From NCBI GenBank assembly GCA_030737875.1, contig CM060926.1, positions 318,592,922 through 318,656,921 on the forward strand: DNA of 64,000 nucleotides, given 5' to 3'. Under the pieces are notes generated by a model. It made no database searches. It saw only the letters and a program-made list of their open reading frames with translations, and was not told the origin of the DNA. This document shows positions 11,169 through 24,226 of this stretch, one piece after another. Position 1 is the first letter of the stretch; every line of letters begins with the position of its first letter. This stretch comes from Allium sativum. Its lineage: Eukaryota > Streptophyta > Magnoliopsida > Asparagales > Amaryllidaceae. The position numbers were made by a program, and so were the translations under genes.

Positions 11169-14100
11169 TGAAACAACCTGAAATCCCCCTTACGGGAAAT
11201 CCCGGATAGAGTTGAGAACAACACATAAAAGAACGCAGCCAGAAGAACATTTCATTGTTAATTACAATAACTTCATCAGAATACAAGAATATACAGAGTA
11301 TAAACAAATAAAATAAATCACAAAATATCAGAGATTTAAATACATTTACATAGCGCGGAAATATAATACAATACACAACTAGAAGTAATACACGAATTCA
11401 GAGCTTTCCGAGTTTCGTTCCAGTTGTAAATCAGGATCCTATGAATATAATCTGCAAAACCAAAACTACTAGTTGCCCATGTCAAAATAAGGGCACCCAG
11501 ATTTTAGGTTAAAATAATAAACTCCAGGTCAGTGTTGTGACTGGTGTGAGAACTAAAACAGTTATTAATCTTTATTTTAAAGTTCGGTAAATCAAGGGAC
11601 AACGCCGTATAACACGGAACGGGTTTCCTCCCAAGAATACCAGTGCATAAAACAACAGCGCAATGCTAAATAAAGAACAATGAAGCTATTATAAGACCCA
11701 GGTCCCATCACACAATGCAACGCAAGCCGGAGGATAGGGTTTTTACCTTATAATAGCCAAGAATGCTTGATACGTTTAAAACAAATTATTAGATACCATT
11801 ATAAGTGCATAGTGCATAAAACAACTTCAAATCATAAGTATCAATCATAGACGGCATAAGCGCCCCATCCCACTATGTCGTCATATATAGATTACAACTA
11901 AAGTTGAAACGTCACGTATTGGAAGTTGGATTTCCATCTTTGAACCGAGGCAAAAGATAGTCCTCACTAGCTTCAAGACTCTCTAGCCCAAGCCTCGGGA
12001 CCCAGACTCAGGTGGGCCCTTGGATCTTCAGGGCCGGTCCACCGATGTGGATTAAAATGCCTGAACACTGCGTTTCTCCACCCTTTGAGGTGTAAATGAG
12101 CCAACGAATGATCCATCGGCTTCACATAGTCACCGATATATCTGAGGCGCCTCGCAACAGCAACAACCACATAAGTCAAACTCGTCAGGGCATGTAAAAC
12201 CACTGACGCCACTTCTAACTAGAAAGAAACGCATGCCCTCCCTGAGGTCCTTCTCCCGTTTTTGGTTCACAACCGGGGTGTGAGGCTCGCGAATCAACGC
12301 TACACAAAGCTATGCCACACAGGCCATACTTTGATCATCAACCACAAGACTTTGCTTTACAACAAAATCCTTGATCATCTGCCACTTAGGCATGCCACAC
12401 AGGCAATTCACTCCATGCGTTTGATATCCATCAATATATAACCCCTGAGCTCGTACGTATCAGAGAAGGGCGTTAAGCAAGAGAATAAATTCTCCGTCGC
12501 CAAACAGATATTTATTTAATAGAAATCAATCACATAGAATAAAATCCAATGTCAGACATACAGTCCATTTACAAGTTCGTTCTGGGTCTGAACGAAACCG
12601 GAGGCACCTTCTACCTCGCATATCCTTCGATCTCCAAGTATGCCTAGACGATCACCAATTGATTCCCTCCTCTTGGATGTACGACCCAATCAAGATCATT
12701 AGTAATTATCCAAACGACGTGAAGACCTCCAGTCTTCAACCACCATCTTCATCTTCGACACATCGTCGAATCAGTTATTCAGAATGGGATAAACCGGTCT
12801 TTCTGATTAAGTCGCGTACATAATAAACAAGTGTTACATAAACACAACATACGCCTCATTCCAATTCGTCAGTCACTAATTGTTAATTAACAAGAGAATA
12901 ATTCCCCAAATATTAACCCCGAAGGCCGAAACCAACATCAGATCAATACCCAGGAAACCGTTCTGCAAAGCTAACCTACAGTTAGTTTCTAAATTTAACA
13001 TTCTTAGGGAAAGGTTCCCATTAATTTTATCAAAGATAAATTCTTTTAAATTTATTCTTTAATCTTCCTTTGAATATTACTTCAAACTAGTCGGGATTAG
13101 CGAACCTTACCGAAGTAATCATTTGTTTTAATTTCCCAACCCCAACCTATTCATCCCATGAAGTAAAACTGGTAATACTTCGTATCTAACACCACGGTGT
13201 TATCGGTAAATTCAATTACCATTTCATGTTCAAATCTAATTAAAGATTTAACTACTGTCTGGAGTAAAACTGGTGATACTCCATTCTCGATCTTTTCAAT
13301 CTAATAAAGATTCACTAATACTCCACTTAGTTTTAATCTTTGACTGGGTTAAAGAATCAGTGTCATTTAAAACACGGTTCACGATAAACACCAAAATCAC
13401 ATCACATTTAAATCAGTCCCTAACCGTAAATTAGCAAGTGAGCAATTCCCTAAGTATTAACCCCGAAGGCCGAAACCAACATCAGATCAATACCCCAGAA
13501 ATCATTCAACTTAACTAATCTCCAGTTAGTTTCTGATTTTTTTAACTCCTTTAGGTCTAAGAACAGTATTATTGGAGATACTGTTCACGACAACCCAATC
13601 GGGTTAAAGAACTAGTGTTATTTAAAACACTGTTCACGATAAACCCAAAAATCAATACAATTTCAATTATTGGAAAATCTGGTTATTTTCAAAACCATTT
13701 CAAATTCAGTTTATTTATTTCAAAAATAAATTGATTTTAATTCTAGTTCAAAACTAGTTCATTTCGATAAAAATCTACTTTTATCTTTTCAAATATGGAG
13801 TTTTTCATCCCAATTCTTCCCAAATCATTTCTTATGATTTTACGCAAATTATTGATATTTTTAATAATTTTATCAAGGCTCGTACAGTCGATTTCCATCA
13901 ACGGCCATCGAACTGCAATTACAACGACCTTTTCCAAATTTGATTTGGACATAATTCCAAATCCAACCATTGGATTTCTAATTTCTAATATTCTTTAGAA
14001 AGCTCTTTTCGATACGAACCCAACGGTTCTGGTTTTAGGAGAATTCAACGATCAGATCTCCCGCAATATCCATTCGAAGTCAATGGTCGAAATTCACGAA

Positions 14101-14395
14101 CTGCCGCAGCGCAGCGCGTTCTATTCAGGCCATTATATATATAATATATATATTTCGTCGATTTCCTTTTAAAACGTACTTTATAAATCATTTTAAATTC
14201 GTTTTCAAAACGATTTCAACTTCATATTCAATTTCAAATCAAAAATTGAATATTCCACATCATCGATATACAAATGATAATATTTTCAAAACGTTGTATT
14301 TTGAAATCAATTCCTTTTCTATATTCATTACAAAAATGAATACTATCGATATAAATATCGTCACGTCAAAATGGCGTCAATCTAATCAACATGGC

Positions 14396-14570
14396 TTTTA
14401 TTCAACACATGAATATTTATTCTCTATTCAACACATGAATTTATTTTCCATTCAACACATGAATATATATTTTTAATTCAACACATGAATTTTCTTTACT
14501 ATTCAACAAATGAATTTTCTTTACAATTCAACAAATGAATTTTCTTTACAATTCAACAAATGAATTTTCT
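14396..14570. repeat. Short tandem array, ATTCAACACATGAAT units
   Basis: About eight units of 22-25 bp. Each holds ATTCA..TGAAT, a small inverted repeat, followed by a T-rich spacer. The same array is at 21290-21480 in the other LTR. Confidence 0.85.
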
Positions 14571-15245
14571 TTATATTTTCCAAATTGGAATGAGGCCCAA
14601 TCAATTACCGTATAACATTAATTATATGGATTCCCTACAGCAGATGTATATAATATCAACGATAAATCATCAACCATCATACAGAGTGCATTCTACACTG
14701 TATAAGCATCAAATATAAATATTCAACGCTTATAACAGCCTGTCAATCAATCGATCGACATACAGCTAATTATTGGGATTGGTGTATGTCTAATTTCATC
14801 CCAACACCCGTGTGGGGTTTCAAACAATCAAACACATATTTTATTTGTGCAGTTGGGCGATGTGTAAAATTTATCGTCCCAATCAATATCAGTCAAATCT
14901 ATGTATATAAACAAATCTCTGATTTGTTTATAAATATTTATTTTATATACACGTTAAAAATCATATTTTTAACTATAAAATATTTCCTACTAGAAAATAT
15001 TTTATTTCATTCTACATCACACAATCAAATTTCACAACATAGCAACCAAACAAATAAGTCATTCATGGTCTGTGGATGACGGGTGCTACTAAGCACCGTC
15101 TGCATCCTAGTATATAATTTTAACTAGAAAAAAAAGAATTAAAGTGAGAAGTTATCACCGATTAGCTAATCCAAACGCCACGACTCTTCATATGTAGAAC
15201 ATCTCGGCGTGCTCGCCCTTCGTTACTTTCGTCGTCCGTGTTCAC

Positions 15246-15500
15246 TACATATATAAAAGTCACATTTTTATATTGTTGTTATGTATATAAAAATCACATT
15301 TTTATAATCGCTCTATATGGATAAAAATCACATTTTTATTCTTTCTATAATATAAAAATCATATTTTTATAATGTCTACTATATAAAAATCATATCTTTA
15401 TGGCGAAGTTTATATTATAAAAATCAATTCTTCCTCATGATAATAAAAAAAACTAATTTTTATTTTCTCCCTTCATGTATAAAAATCAAATTTTTATCCT
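15246..15500. repeat. Array of ATAAAAATCA-CATTTTTAT hairpin units
   Basis: About eight units of 35-45 bp. Each carries an A-rich arm and complementary T-rich arm around tcaca; spacers vary. The counterpart in the other LTR is 22144-22400. Confidence 0.8.
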
Positions 15501-16992
15501 ACTATATACGTGAAGTCATAATTTTATATTCTAACGCCATACACATATAGAAGATCACGCCTTTACACGTTATATGCAATAAAAATCGTATTATTAATAG
15601 CATAAATAATTAAAAATAATAATAAAAACTCACATGAGTGTCGATGGTCGGAGGCGGGCTTTGGATGGGGCGACTAACCGAGGTGGTGGTGCTAGGCGCT
15701 TAACCGCGAAGAGAAAATCATAAAGGTCGGATTTTTATTTGAAGGAGGAGCTGTCCGGTGTGGTGGAGGGCCAAGGAGGCGGCGCTGGAGGCTAGGGAGG
15801 TGGCAAGGTGTCGGCGGTGCTCGAGGTGTGGGCCAGGGGCGAAGGCGTTCGGTTTGGGGAGGCTATGGGTGCAGTTGGAGTTTTAAATGGAGGAGAGAGA
15901 GAATAGAAGGAGGAGGCTGGAGGGAAGGGAGAAGGGGCGGAGGGGGGCGCCTCATCATCGGCGGCGGCGGGGCCCTCTGATGGTGGCGCGGTGGGTCTAA
16001 ACGGCGGCGGCTTCATTTTTTTATTTCTTTTATCATTTTGATCTATGAATTAACGAAAAGGGTGGGGGGAGGGTAAAGGAGAAAGGGGTTGACTTTTTTT
16101 AATTTAATTTATTATTTTAATTTTCAAAAAGTAACTTTTTATTTCGACCTCCAAACGAGTCCCACCGACTGTTGTGCCTACCTAATTACCCCGATTCCGA
16201 ACACAATGGGATATGTATCGTAAGCTGATTCGATCGTTTCGATCAGTTTTCGTCAAAATCAAAATACAACTCTATATATTGAATTTGAACGCACACTTCA
16301 ATTTACCGGGCCACATACAGACTCTAAAAATTCCCGAAAAATATTTTCTAGCTTCGTATTGACGATATGGTCCTAACAAAACTAGTTTCGTCAAATTCTA
16401 AAACCGTTTGAAAAATGGCCATTTTCCAGCCGATTAAAATCAATTGAAACTGGTCAAATGCATTTTCCTTTGCCACGCTCACATATTGATTCGGAAAATT
16501 ACGAATTTTGAAACCTAGCAATAACTTGACATCACGGATCCAACAAAAGTGGTTTCATCGAAAACCGAGGTCGTTTGCAAAATTCCCATTTTTAAGGGCC
16601 AGAATTCCATAGCGACTATTCTGAATTTTCAACTGGGCATATCTTTTGATTCCCGCTATGAAATTTCAATTCTTCGGATTCGTTGGAAAGATATTCTCAA
16701 TTAGATTCAAATATTTTTGGTTTCACTAAAATCCAGTTTATTTTGAACCCGGTACATTTATTCGAAATTTGAAATCAAATTATCGAACTACCACGCCATT
16801 TTCAATTCCTTTTATAATTGTAAATAAATATTTATATTCTAACGACAACGAATATAAATATATACGTTCTAATCTATTCAAAATAAATTTCTCATCGTTT
16901 TTATTTAAAATAATTCATTTTAAATATTCAAAATTCGCTAAAATCGCCAAAACAAAAATTTTAAATCGGCTCGGATTTCCAGATTATTACAA

Positions 16993-17004
16993 TATCCCCC
17001 ACTT
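16993..17004 (-). promoter_or_regulatory. Polypurine tract of N1
   Basis: The minus strand reads agtgggggata directly before the 3' LTR start TGTAATAATC. Confidence 0.75.
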
Positions 17005-18023
17005 AAAACTTTTTGTCCCCGAAAAGGAACGAAGGCGGAAGTTGTTTCACAAATCAACTCAACTTCCAATATTTTCATTACGGCTAAAGTTCTTCAACTA
17101 TTCAGTTTCTAAGAACTTTCCAAATTTTTCAAAAATTTGGCTAACACCCTAAATTTTCGAAAAATTTCGCCATAACCTCCCCCGCACCGGGGACTTCGAG
17201 ATATTTCATATAGCCTCCCACGACCTTCTTCAATCCAAAAGAAAAAGAAAAAGCCAAGCGGCTAGCCAATCGGCTCATAAAATCATCATCACCCAAACAA
17301 AACAGAAAATTATGGTAAACATGTAACTATTTGTCGGGCAAACAATTTTTTTCTTCTGCTCTAGCCTCTTTGCTATGACCTGTTCAATGTAAGTACATGT
17401 ACATGCATGCAAATGCGACTAATTTTCAATCAAGTTCAATATTTGATATAATTTGGCTAAAGGTTCAACATTTAATTAATCAAACTATAATCAAACAACA
17501 AAACCAACAATCAATTAGTTGATTAGCTTTTCAAATTCATCACTTTGATATATAGTCAAAAATCAGATTTTTGATGCCAAATCACAACCATAAGCCCTAT
17601 CTAGTTTCGGTTCTCACACCAGTCAATTGGAAATATATAGAAATCTCACTTTCGAAACTCGAAAATAAATACTGGCGATTGTGCCCCGTCACCATAATTA
17701 TCCCCGGGCAACTAGAGTGTGAGTCTATAACTATCCAATACATTAAAACATCGAATACACATTTGCAAGACATATATGCAAAATCTTTATATATTGGATT
17801 GTCCAAATTAATTCAAAATAAATATTCAAATACGTTGAATAAAGTTTAAATTTTCAAAACAAAGCTTGTTTTCATTTTAAAGATATGCTCTTCACACTCG
17901 TTCCAGGATACTACTGATCCCATCTCTAACGAGTCATTCTCATTGGATATTACTAATCCAATCCCTGATGAATCCTTTCGTATGGTTCTAATGTGTCTTG
18001 TTCTCTGAGATTTGTAAACCAAA

Positions 18024-18035
18024 GCTCTGATACCA
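18024..18035 (-). promoter_or_regulatory. Primer binding site (tRNA-iMet) of N1
   Basis: The plus strand reads GCTCTGATACCA, so the minus strand reads TGGTATCAGAGC, three bases from the LTR end at 18039. Confidence 0.9.
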
Positions 18036-18038
18036 CGC

Positions 18039-21000
18039 TGAAACGACCCGAAATCCCCCTTACGGGAAATCCCGGATAGAGTTGAGAACAACACACAAAA
18101 GAACGCAGCCGGAAGAACATTTCATTGTTAATTACAACAACTTCATCAAAATACAAGAATATACAAAGTATAAACAAATAAAATAAATCACAAAATATCA
18201 GAGATTTAAATACATTATATAGCAGCGGAAAAATAATACAATACACAACTAGAAGTAATACACGGATACAGAGCTTTCCGAGTATCGTTCCAGCTGTAAA
18301 TCAGGATCCTGTGAATATAATCTGCAAAACCAAAACTACTAGCTGCCCGTGTCAAAATAAGGGCACCCAGAGTTTAGGTTAAAACAATAAACTCCAGGTC
18401 AGTCATGTGACTGGTGTGAGAACTAAAACAGTTATTAATCTTTATTTTAAAGTTCGGTAAATCAAGGGACCACACCGTGTAACACGGAACGGGTTTCCTC
18501 CTAAGAATACCAGTGCATAAAACAACAACGCAATGCTAAATAAAGAACAATGAATCTATTATAAGACCCAAGTCCCATCACACAATGCAACGCAAGCCGG
18601 AGGATAAGGTTTTTACCTTATAATAGCCAAGAATTCTTGATACGTTTAAAACAAATTATTTGATACTATTATAAGTGCATAGTGCATAAAACAACTTCAA
18701 ATCATAAGTATCAATCATAGATGGCATAAGCGCCCCATCCCACTATGTCGCCATATATAGGATTACAACTAAAATCGAAACATCACGTATTGGAAGTTGG
18801 ATTTCCATCTGTGAACCGAGGAAAAAGATAGTCCTCACCGGCTTCGAGACTCTCTAGCCCGAGCCTCCGGACCCAGAGTCAGGTGGGCCCTTGGATCGTC
18901 AGGGTCTGTCCACCAATGTGAATTAAAATGCTTGAACACTACGTTTCTCCACCCTTTGGGGTGTAAATGAGCCAACGAATGACTCCATCGGCTTCACATA
19001 GTCACCGATATATCTTAGGCGCCTCGCAACAGCAACAACCACATAAGTCAAACTCGTCAGGGCATGTAAAACCACTGACGCCACTTCTAACTAGAAAGAA
19101 ATGCATGTCCTCCCTGAGGTCCTTCTCCCGTTTTTGGTTCACAACCGGGGTGTGAGGCTCGCGAATCAACGCTACATAAAGCTATGCCACACAGGTCGTG
19201 CTTTGATCATCAACCACAAGACTCTGCTTTTCAATAAAAGCCTTGATCATCTGCCACATAGGCATGCCACATAGGCAATTCACTCCATGCGTTTGATATC
19301 CATCAATATATAACCCCTGAGCTCATACGTCTCAGTGAAGGGCGTTAAGCAAGAGAATAAATTCTCCGCTGCCAAACAAATAAATATTTAATAGAAATCA
19401 ATCACACTGAATAAAATCCAATGTCAGACACACAATCCATTTACAAATTCGTTCTGGGTCTGAACGAAACCGGATGCACCTTCTACCTCGCATATCCATC
19501 GATCTCCAAGTGCGCCTGGACGATCACCAACTGATTCCCTCCTCTTGGGTGTACGACCCAATCAAGATCATCAGTAATTATCCAAATGATGTGAAGACCT
19601 CCGGTCTTCAAACCACCGTCTTCATCTTCGACTCATCGTCGAATCAGTTATTTAGAATGGGATAAACCTGGTATTTCTGAGTAACTCATGTATATAACAA
19701 AAAAGTGTTACACAAACACAACATACGCCTCATTCCAATTCATCAGTCACTAACCGTAAATTAACAAGAGAACAATTCCCCAAATATTAACCCCGAAGGC
19801 CAAAATCAACATCAGATCAATACCCGGGAAATCGTTCTGCTTAGCTAACCTACAGTTAGTTTCTAAATTTCACATTCTTAGGGAAAGGTTCCCATTAATT
19901 TTATAAAGATGAATTCTTTTCAATTTATTAATTAATCTTCCTTTGAATATCACTTCAAACTAGTCGGGATTAGGGAACCTTACCGAAGTAATCATTTGTT
20001 TTAATTTCTCGACCCCAACCTATTCATCCCATGAAGTAAAACTGGTAATACTTCATATCTAACACCACGGTATTATCGGTAAATTCAATTACCATTTCAC
20101 ATTCAAATCTAATTAAAGATTTTACTACCGTATGGAGTAAAACTGGTGATACTCCATTCTCGATCTTTTCAATCTAATTAAAGATTCATTAAAATTCCAC
20201 TTAGTTTTAATCTTTGACTGGGTTAAAGAATCGACATCATTTAAAACACGGTTCACGATAAACCCCAAAATCACATCACATTTTAATCAGTCCCTAACCG
20301 TAAATTAGCAAGTGAGCAATTCCCTAGGTATTAACCCCGAAGGCCGAAACCAACATCAGATCAATACCCCAAAAACCATTCAACTTAACTAATCTCCAGT
20401 TAGTTTCCGATTTTCTTAACTCGTTTGGGTCTATGAACAGTATTATTGGAGATACCATTCACGACAACCCAAAATCACATTCCATTAATTATTGGGTTAA
20501 AGAACAAGTGTTATTTAAAACACTGTTCACGATAAACCCAAAAATCAATACCAATTCAATTATTGGAAATTCTGGTTATTTTCAAAACCATTTCAAATTC
20601 AATTTATTTATTTCAAAAATAAATTGATTTTAATTCTAGTTCAAAACTAGTTCATTTCGATAAAAATTTACTTTTATCTTGTCAAATATGGAGTTTATCA
20701 TCCCAGTTCTTCCAAATCATTTCTTATGATTCTACACAAATAATTGATATTTTTAATAATTTTATCAAGGCCCGTACAGTCGATTTCCATCAACGGCAAT
20801 CGAACTGCACTTACAGCGACCTTTTCCAAATTTGATTTGGACATAATCCCAAATCCAACCGTTAGATTTCTAATATTCGTTAGAAAGCTCTTTTCGATAC
20901 GAACCCAACGGTTCCCATTTTAGGAGAATCTAACGGTCGGATCTCCCGCAATATCCATTCGAAGTCAATGGTTGAAATTCACGAACTGCCGCAGCTCGGC

Positions 21001-23889
21001 GTGTTCTATTCAGGCCATTATATATATAATAAATATATAATATATATATTTCATCGATTTCCTTTTAAAACGTACTTTATAAATGGTATTGAATTCGTTT
21101 TCAAAATGATTTCAACTTCATATTCAATTTCAAATCAAAATTGAATATTCCACATCATCTATGTACAAATGATAATATTTTCAAAACGTTGTATTTTGAA
21201 ACCAATTCCTTTTCTATATTCATTATGAAAATGAATAATATCGATATAAATATCGTTAACGTCAAAATGGCATCAATCTAATCAACACGACTTTTATTCA
21301 ACACATGAATATTTATTCTCTATTCAACACATGAATTTATTTTCTATTCAACACATGAATATATATTTTCAATTCAACACATGAATTTTCTTTACTATTC
21401 AACAAATGAATTTTCTTTACAATTCAACAAATGAATTTTCTTTACAATTCAACAAATGAATTTTCTTTATATTTTCCAAATTGGAGTGAGGCCCAATCAA
21501 TTACCATATAACGTTAATTATATGGATTCCCTACAACACATGTATATAATAAGAATGATAAATCATCAACCATCATCCAGAGTGCATTCTACACTGTATA
21601 AGCATCAAATATAAATATTCAAGGCTTATAATAGCCTGTCAATCAATCGATCGACATACAGCTAATTACTGGGATTGGTGTATGTCCAATTTCATCCCAA
21701 CACCCATGTGGGGTTTCAAAAAATCAAACACAGATTTTATTTGGGCAGTTGGGCGATGTGTAAAATTTATCGTCCCAATCAATATCAGTCAAATCAGTGT
21801 ATATAAACAAATCTCTGATTTGTTTATAAATATTTATTTTATATACACGTTAAAAATCATATTTTTAACTATAAAATATTTTCCACTATAAAATATTTTA
21901 TTTCATTCTACATCACACAATCAAATTTCACTACATAACAACCAAACAAACAAGTCATCCATGGTCTGTGGACGAAGGGTGTCGGGTGCTACTAAGCACC
22001 GTCTACATCCTAGTATATAATTTTAACTAGAAAACAAGAATTAAAGTGACAAGTTCTCACCGATTAGCTAATCCAAACGCCACAACTCTTCATATATAGA
22101 ACATCTCGTCGTGCTCGCCCTTCATTACTTTCGTCGTCCATGTTCGCTACATATATAAAAATCACATTTTTATATTGTTGCTATGTATATAAAAATCACA
22201 TTTTTATAATCGCTCTATATGGATAAAAATCACATTTTTATTCTATCTATAATATAAAAATCTTATTTTTATAATCTCTACTATATAAAAATCATATCTT
22301 TATGGCGAAGTTTATATTACAAAAATCAATTCTTTCTCATGATAATAAAAAAAAAACTAATTTTTATTTTCTCCCTTCATTTATAAGAATCAAATTTTTA
22401 TGCTACTATATATGTGAAGTCATAATTTTATATTCTAACACTATACACAAATAGAAGACCACGTCTTTACACGTTATACGCAATAAAAATCATATTTTTA
22501 ATATCATAAATAATTAAAAATAATAATAATAACTCACATGAGGTGTCGATGGTCGGAGGCGGGCTTTGGAGGCGGCGATTAACCGAGGTGGTGGTGCTAG
22601 GGGCTTAACTGCGAAGTGAAAATCATAAAGTTCTGATTTTTATTGGAAGGAGGAGCTGTCCGGTGTGGTGGAGGGCCAAGGAGGCGGCGCTGGAGGCTAG
22701 GGAGGTGGTAGGGTGTCGGCGGTGGTCAGGGTGTGGGCCAGGGGCGAAGGCGTTCGGTTTGGGGAGGCTATGGGTGCGGTTGGAGTTTTAAACGGAGTAG
22801 AGAGAGAATAGAAGGAGGAGGCTGGAGGGAAGGGAGAAGGGGCGGAGGAGGGGCGCCTCATCGGTGGCGGCGGCGGGGCCCTCCGATGGTGGCGCGGTGG
22901 GTCTGAACGGCGGTGGCTTCATTTTTTTTTCTTTTATCGTTTAAATCTGTGAATTAACGAGGGGGGGAGGGGTAAAGGAGAAAGGTGTTGGCTTTTTTTA
23001 TTTAATTTATTATTTTAATTTTCAAAAAGTAACTTTTTATTTCAACCTCCAAACGAGGCCCACCGACTGTTGTCCCTAGCAAATTACCCCCTTTCCAAAC
23101 ACAATGGGATATGTATCGTAAGATGATTCAATCGTTTCGATCAGTTTTCGTCAAAATCAAAATACAACTCTATATATTAAATTTGAATGCACACTTCAAT
23201 TTACCGGGGCCACATACGGACTCTAAAAATTCCTGAAAAATATTTTCTAGCTTCGTATTGACGATACGGTCCTAACAAAACTAGTTTTGTCGAATTCTGA
23301 AACCATTTGAAAAATGTCCATTTTCCAGTTGATTAAAATCAATTGAAACTGGTCAAACGCATTTTCCTTTGCCACGCTCACATATTGATTCGGAAAATTA
23401 TGAATTTTGAAACCTAGCAATAACTTGACATCACGTATCCAACAAAAGTGGTTTTGTCGAAAACTGAGGTTGTTAGCAAAATTCCTATTTTTAAGGGCCA
23501 GAATTCCATAGCGACTATTCTGAATTTTCAACTGGGCATATCTTTTGATTCCCGCTATGAAATTTCAATTCTTCGGATTCGTTGGAAAGATATTCGCAAT
23601 TAGATTCAAATATTTTTGGTTTCACTAAATCTGGTTTATTTTGAACCTGGTACATTCATTCAAAATTTCAAATCGAATTATAGAACTACCGCACCATTTT
23701 CAATTCCTTTTATAATTATAAATAAATATTTATATTCTAATGATGACGAATATAAATATATACGTTCCAATCTATTGAAAATAAATTTCTCGTCGTTTTT
23801 ATTTAAAATAATTCATTTTAAATATTCAAAATTCCCTAAAATCGCCAAAATAAAATTTTTAAATTGGCTCGGATTTCCAGGTTATTACA
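18039..23889 (-). repeat. N1 5' LTR (5851 bp)
   Basis: Window-right copy, starting TGAAACGACC on the plus strand and ending TTATTACA. It carries the same internal arrays as the left copy (21290-21480 and 22144-22400) and the same hairpins with some pairing-breaking changes (for example 20435-20460). Scattered substitutions and small indels against the left copy imply an insertion clearly older than the chromovirus at 41009. Confidence 0.9.
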
Positions 23890-23894
23890 GTAAG
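23890..23894. repeat. Target-site duplication of N1, right copy
   Basis: gtaag, immediately after the LTR end ttattaca; pairs with 11164-11168. Confidence 0.85.
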
Positions 23895-24063
23895 ATTCGT
23901 GTTACTCTGATTCTGTTGTTATGTTCTTCTTCTATTCTAACTTTCTTTCTTTCTATTCTCACCCTTTAACTTCTTTCTATGGACACTTCGGTATTTTTGA
24001 TGCTTGAATAGTCAACATGGGTTTTATGTCGATTACCGAGGTCGAGAATCCACCCGTGTAACA
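23890..24063 (+). repeat. E3 giant LTR, right part
   Basis: Continues the LTR interrupted at 11168. Near its end the order ttttatgtcgatt...gaggtcgagaatcc-accc is like the last bases of the E2 LTR (ttattgtcagaatt...gggctcgaatac-ctacc), so an LTR end is likely at the taaca of 24059-24063. No priming site follows. Confidence 0.5.
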
Positions 24064-24130
24064 ACCTAGGATTTCTGAACCAATTTAAAATTTTTATTGG
24101 GGATTTCCACTTAAAGGTCTTCCTTTATGC
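24057..24130 (+). repeat. First ~70 bp of another giant LTR (E4), cut by the Ulp1-bearing segment
   Basis: TGTAACAACCTAGG and the next 30 bases (gaaccaatttaaaa...ttattgggg) match the LTR start of N1 read on its own strand (TGTAATAACCTGG...gccaatttaaaaa). The similarity ends near 24110-24130. A sequence that looks like the next part of such an LTR resumes near 61563. Confidence 0.5.
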
Positions 24131-24226
24131 TAAAAATTTATTTCTAGGACACAGGCGGTGAATAATTATTTTCCAAGACAAATTAAAAAAAACACTTTCC
24201 CATCGCATCTCATTTTTCTCAAAACA
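24131..24226. repeat. Candidate left terminal inverted repeat of the Ulp1-bearing segment
   Basis: Read on the minus strand, this contains ttgtcttggaaaataat and tgtcctagaaataaat. The plus strand near 61468-61553 has ttgtcctggaaactaat and tgtcctacaaattaat in the same order and spacing, with ttgagaa at the inner side of both. Identity is imperfect. The pair could be the terminal repeats of an old DNA transposon that carries the Ulp1-type gene. No transposase gene was seen. Confidence 0.4.

Larger units (their letters stand above)
11169..16991 (-). repeat. N1 3' LTR (5823 bp)
   Basis: Window-left copy, starting TGAAACAACC and ending ATTATTACA on the plus strand; aligns over its full length with 18039-23889. 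It holds an array of ATTCAACACATGAAT units (14396-14570), an array of ATAAAAATCA..TTTTTAT units (15246-15500), nested hairpins at 13346-13390, 13561-13586 and 13601-13646, and a GC-rich stretch at 15650-16020 that on the minus strand resembles a promoter-proximal leader. The proline-rich frame at 15792-16016 is not kept in the other LTR, so I do not call it a gene. Confidence 0.9.
16992..18038 (-). mobile_element. N1 internal domain, noncoding
   Basis: Runs on the minus strand from the iMet priming site to the purine tract. No retroelement protein motif was found in any frame; frames at 17571-17849 and 17846-18094 are short and unlike any domain I know. Near its end is the string ttcggggacaaaaag on the minus strand, a relative of the ggggacgaaat string that precedes the purine tract of the chromovirus-related elements here. 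Confidence 0.75.
11169..23889 (-). mobile_element. Complete minus-strand LARD-type element N1
   Basis: Two long direct repeats flank a 1047-bp noncoding interior. In element orientation each LTR runs from TGTAATAA to ..CGTTTCA. The interior has a tRNA-iMet priming site at 18024-18035 and a purine tract at 16993-17004. Target-site copies gtaag lie at 11164-11168 and 23890-23894. Low coding capacity with very long LTRs fits a LARD (large retrotransposon derivative). The flanks 11168 and 23890 join as one continuous LTR (E3), so N1 inserted into it. LTR similarity to the solo LTR at 28246-57497 shows membership of the same superfamily. Confidence 0.9.

Noticed and set aside
12001..12212. Minus frame of 79 codons in the N1 LTR
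   Set aside because: Homologous stretch in the other LTR and in the solo LTR is not open; conserved as DNA, not protein.
14396..14570. CRISPR-like array
   Set aside because: Units too short, spacers not unique, plant nuclear context and no cas genes.
15792..16016. Proline-rich 74-codon minus frame in the N1 LTR
   Set aside because: The other LTR copy has indels that break it; GC-rich leader sequence explains it.
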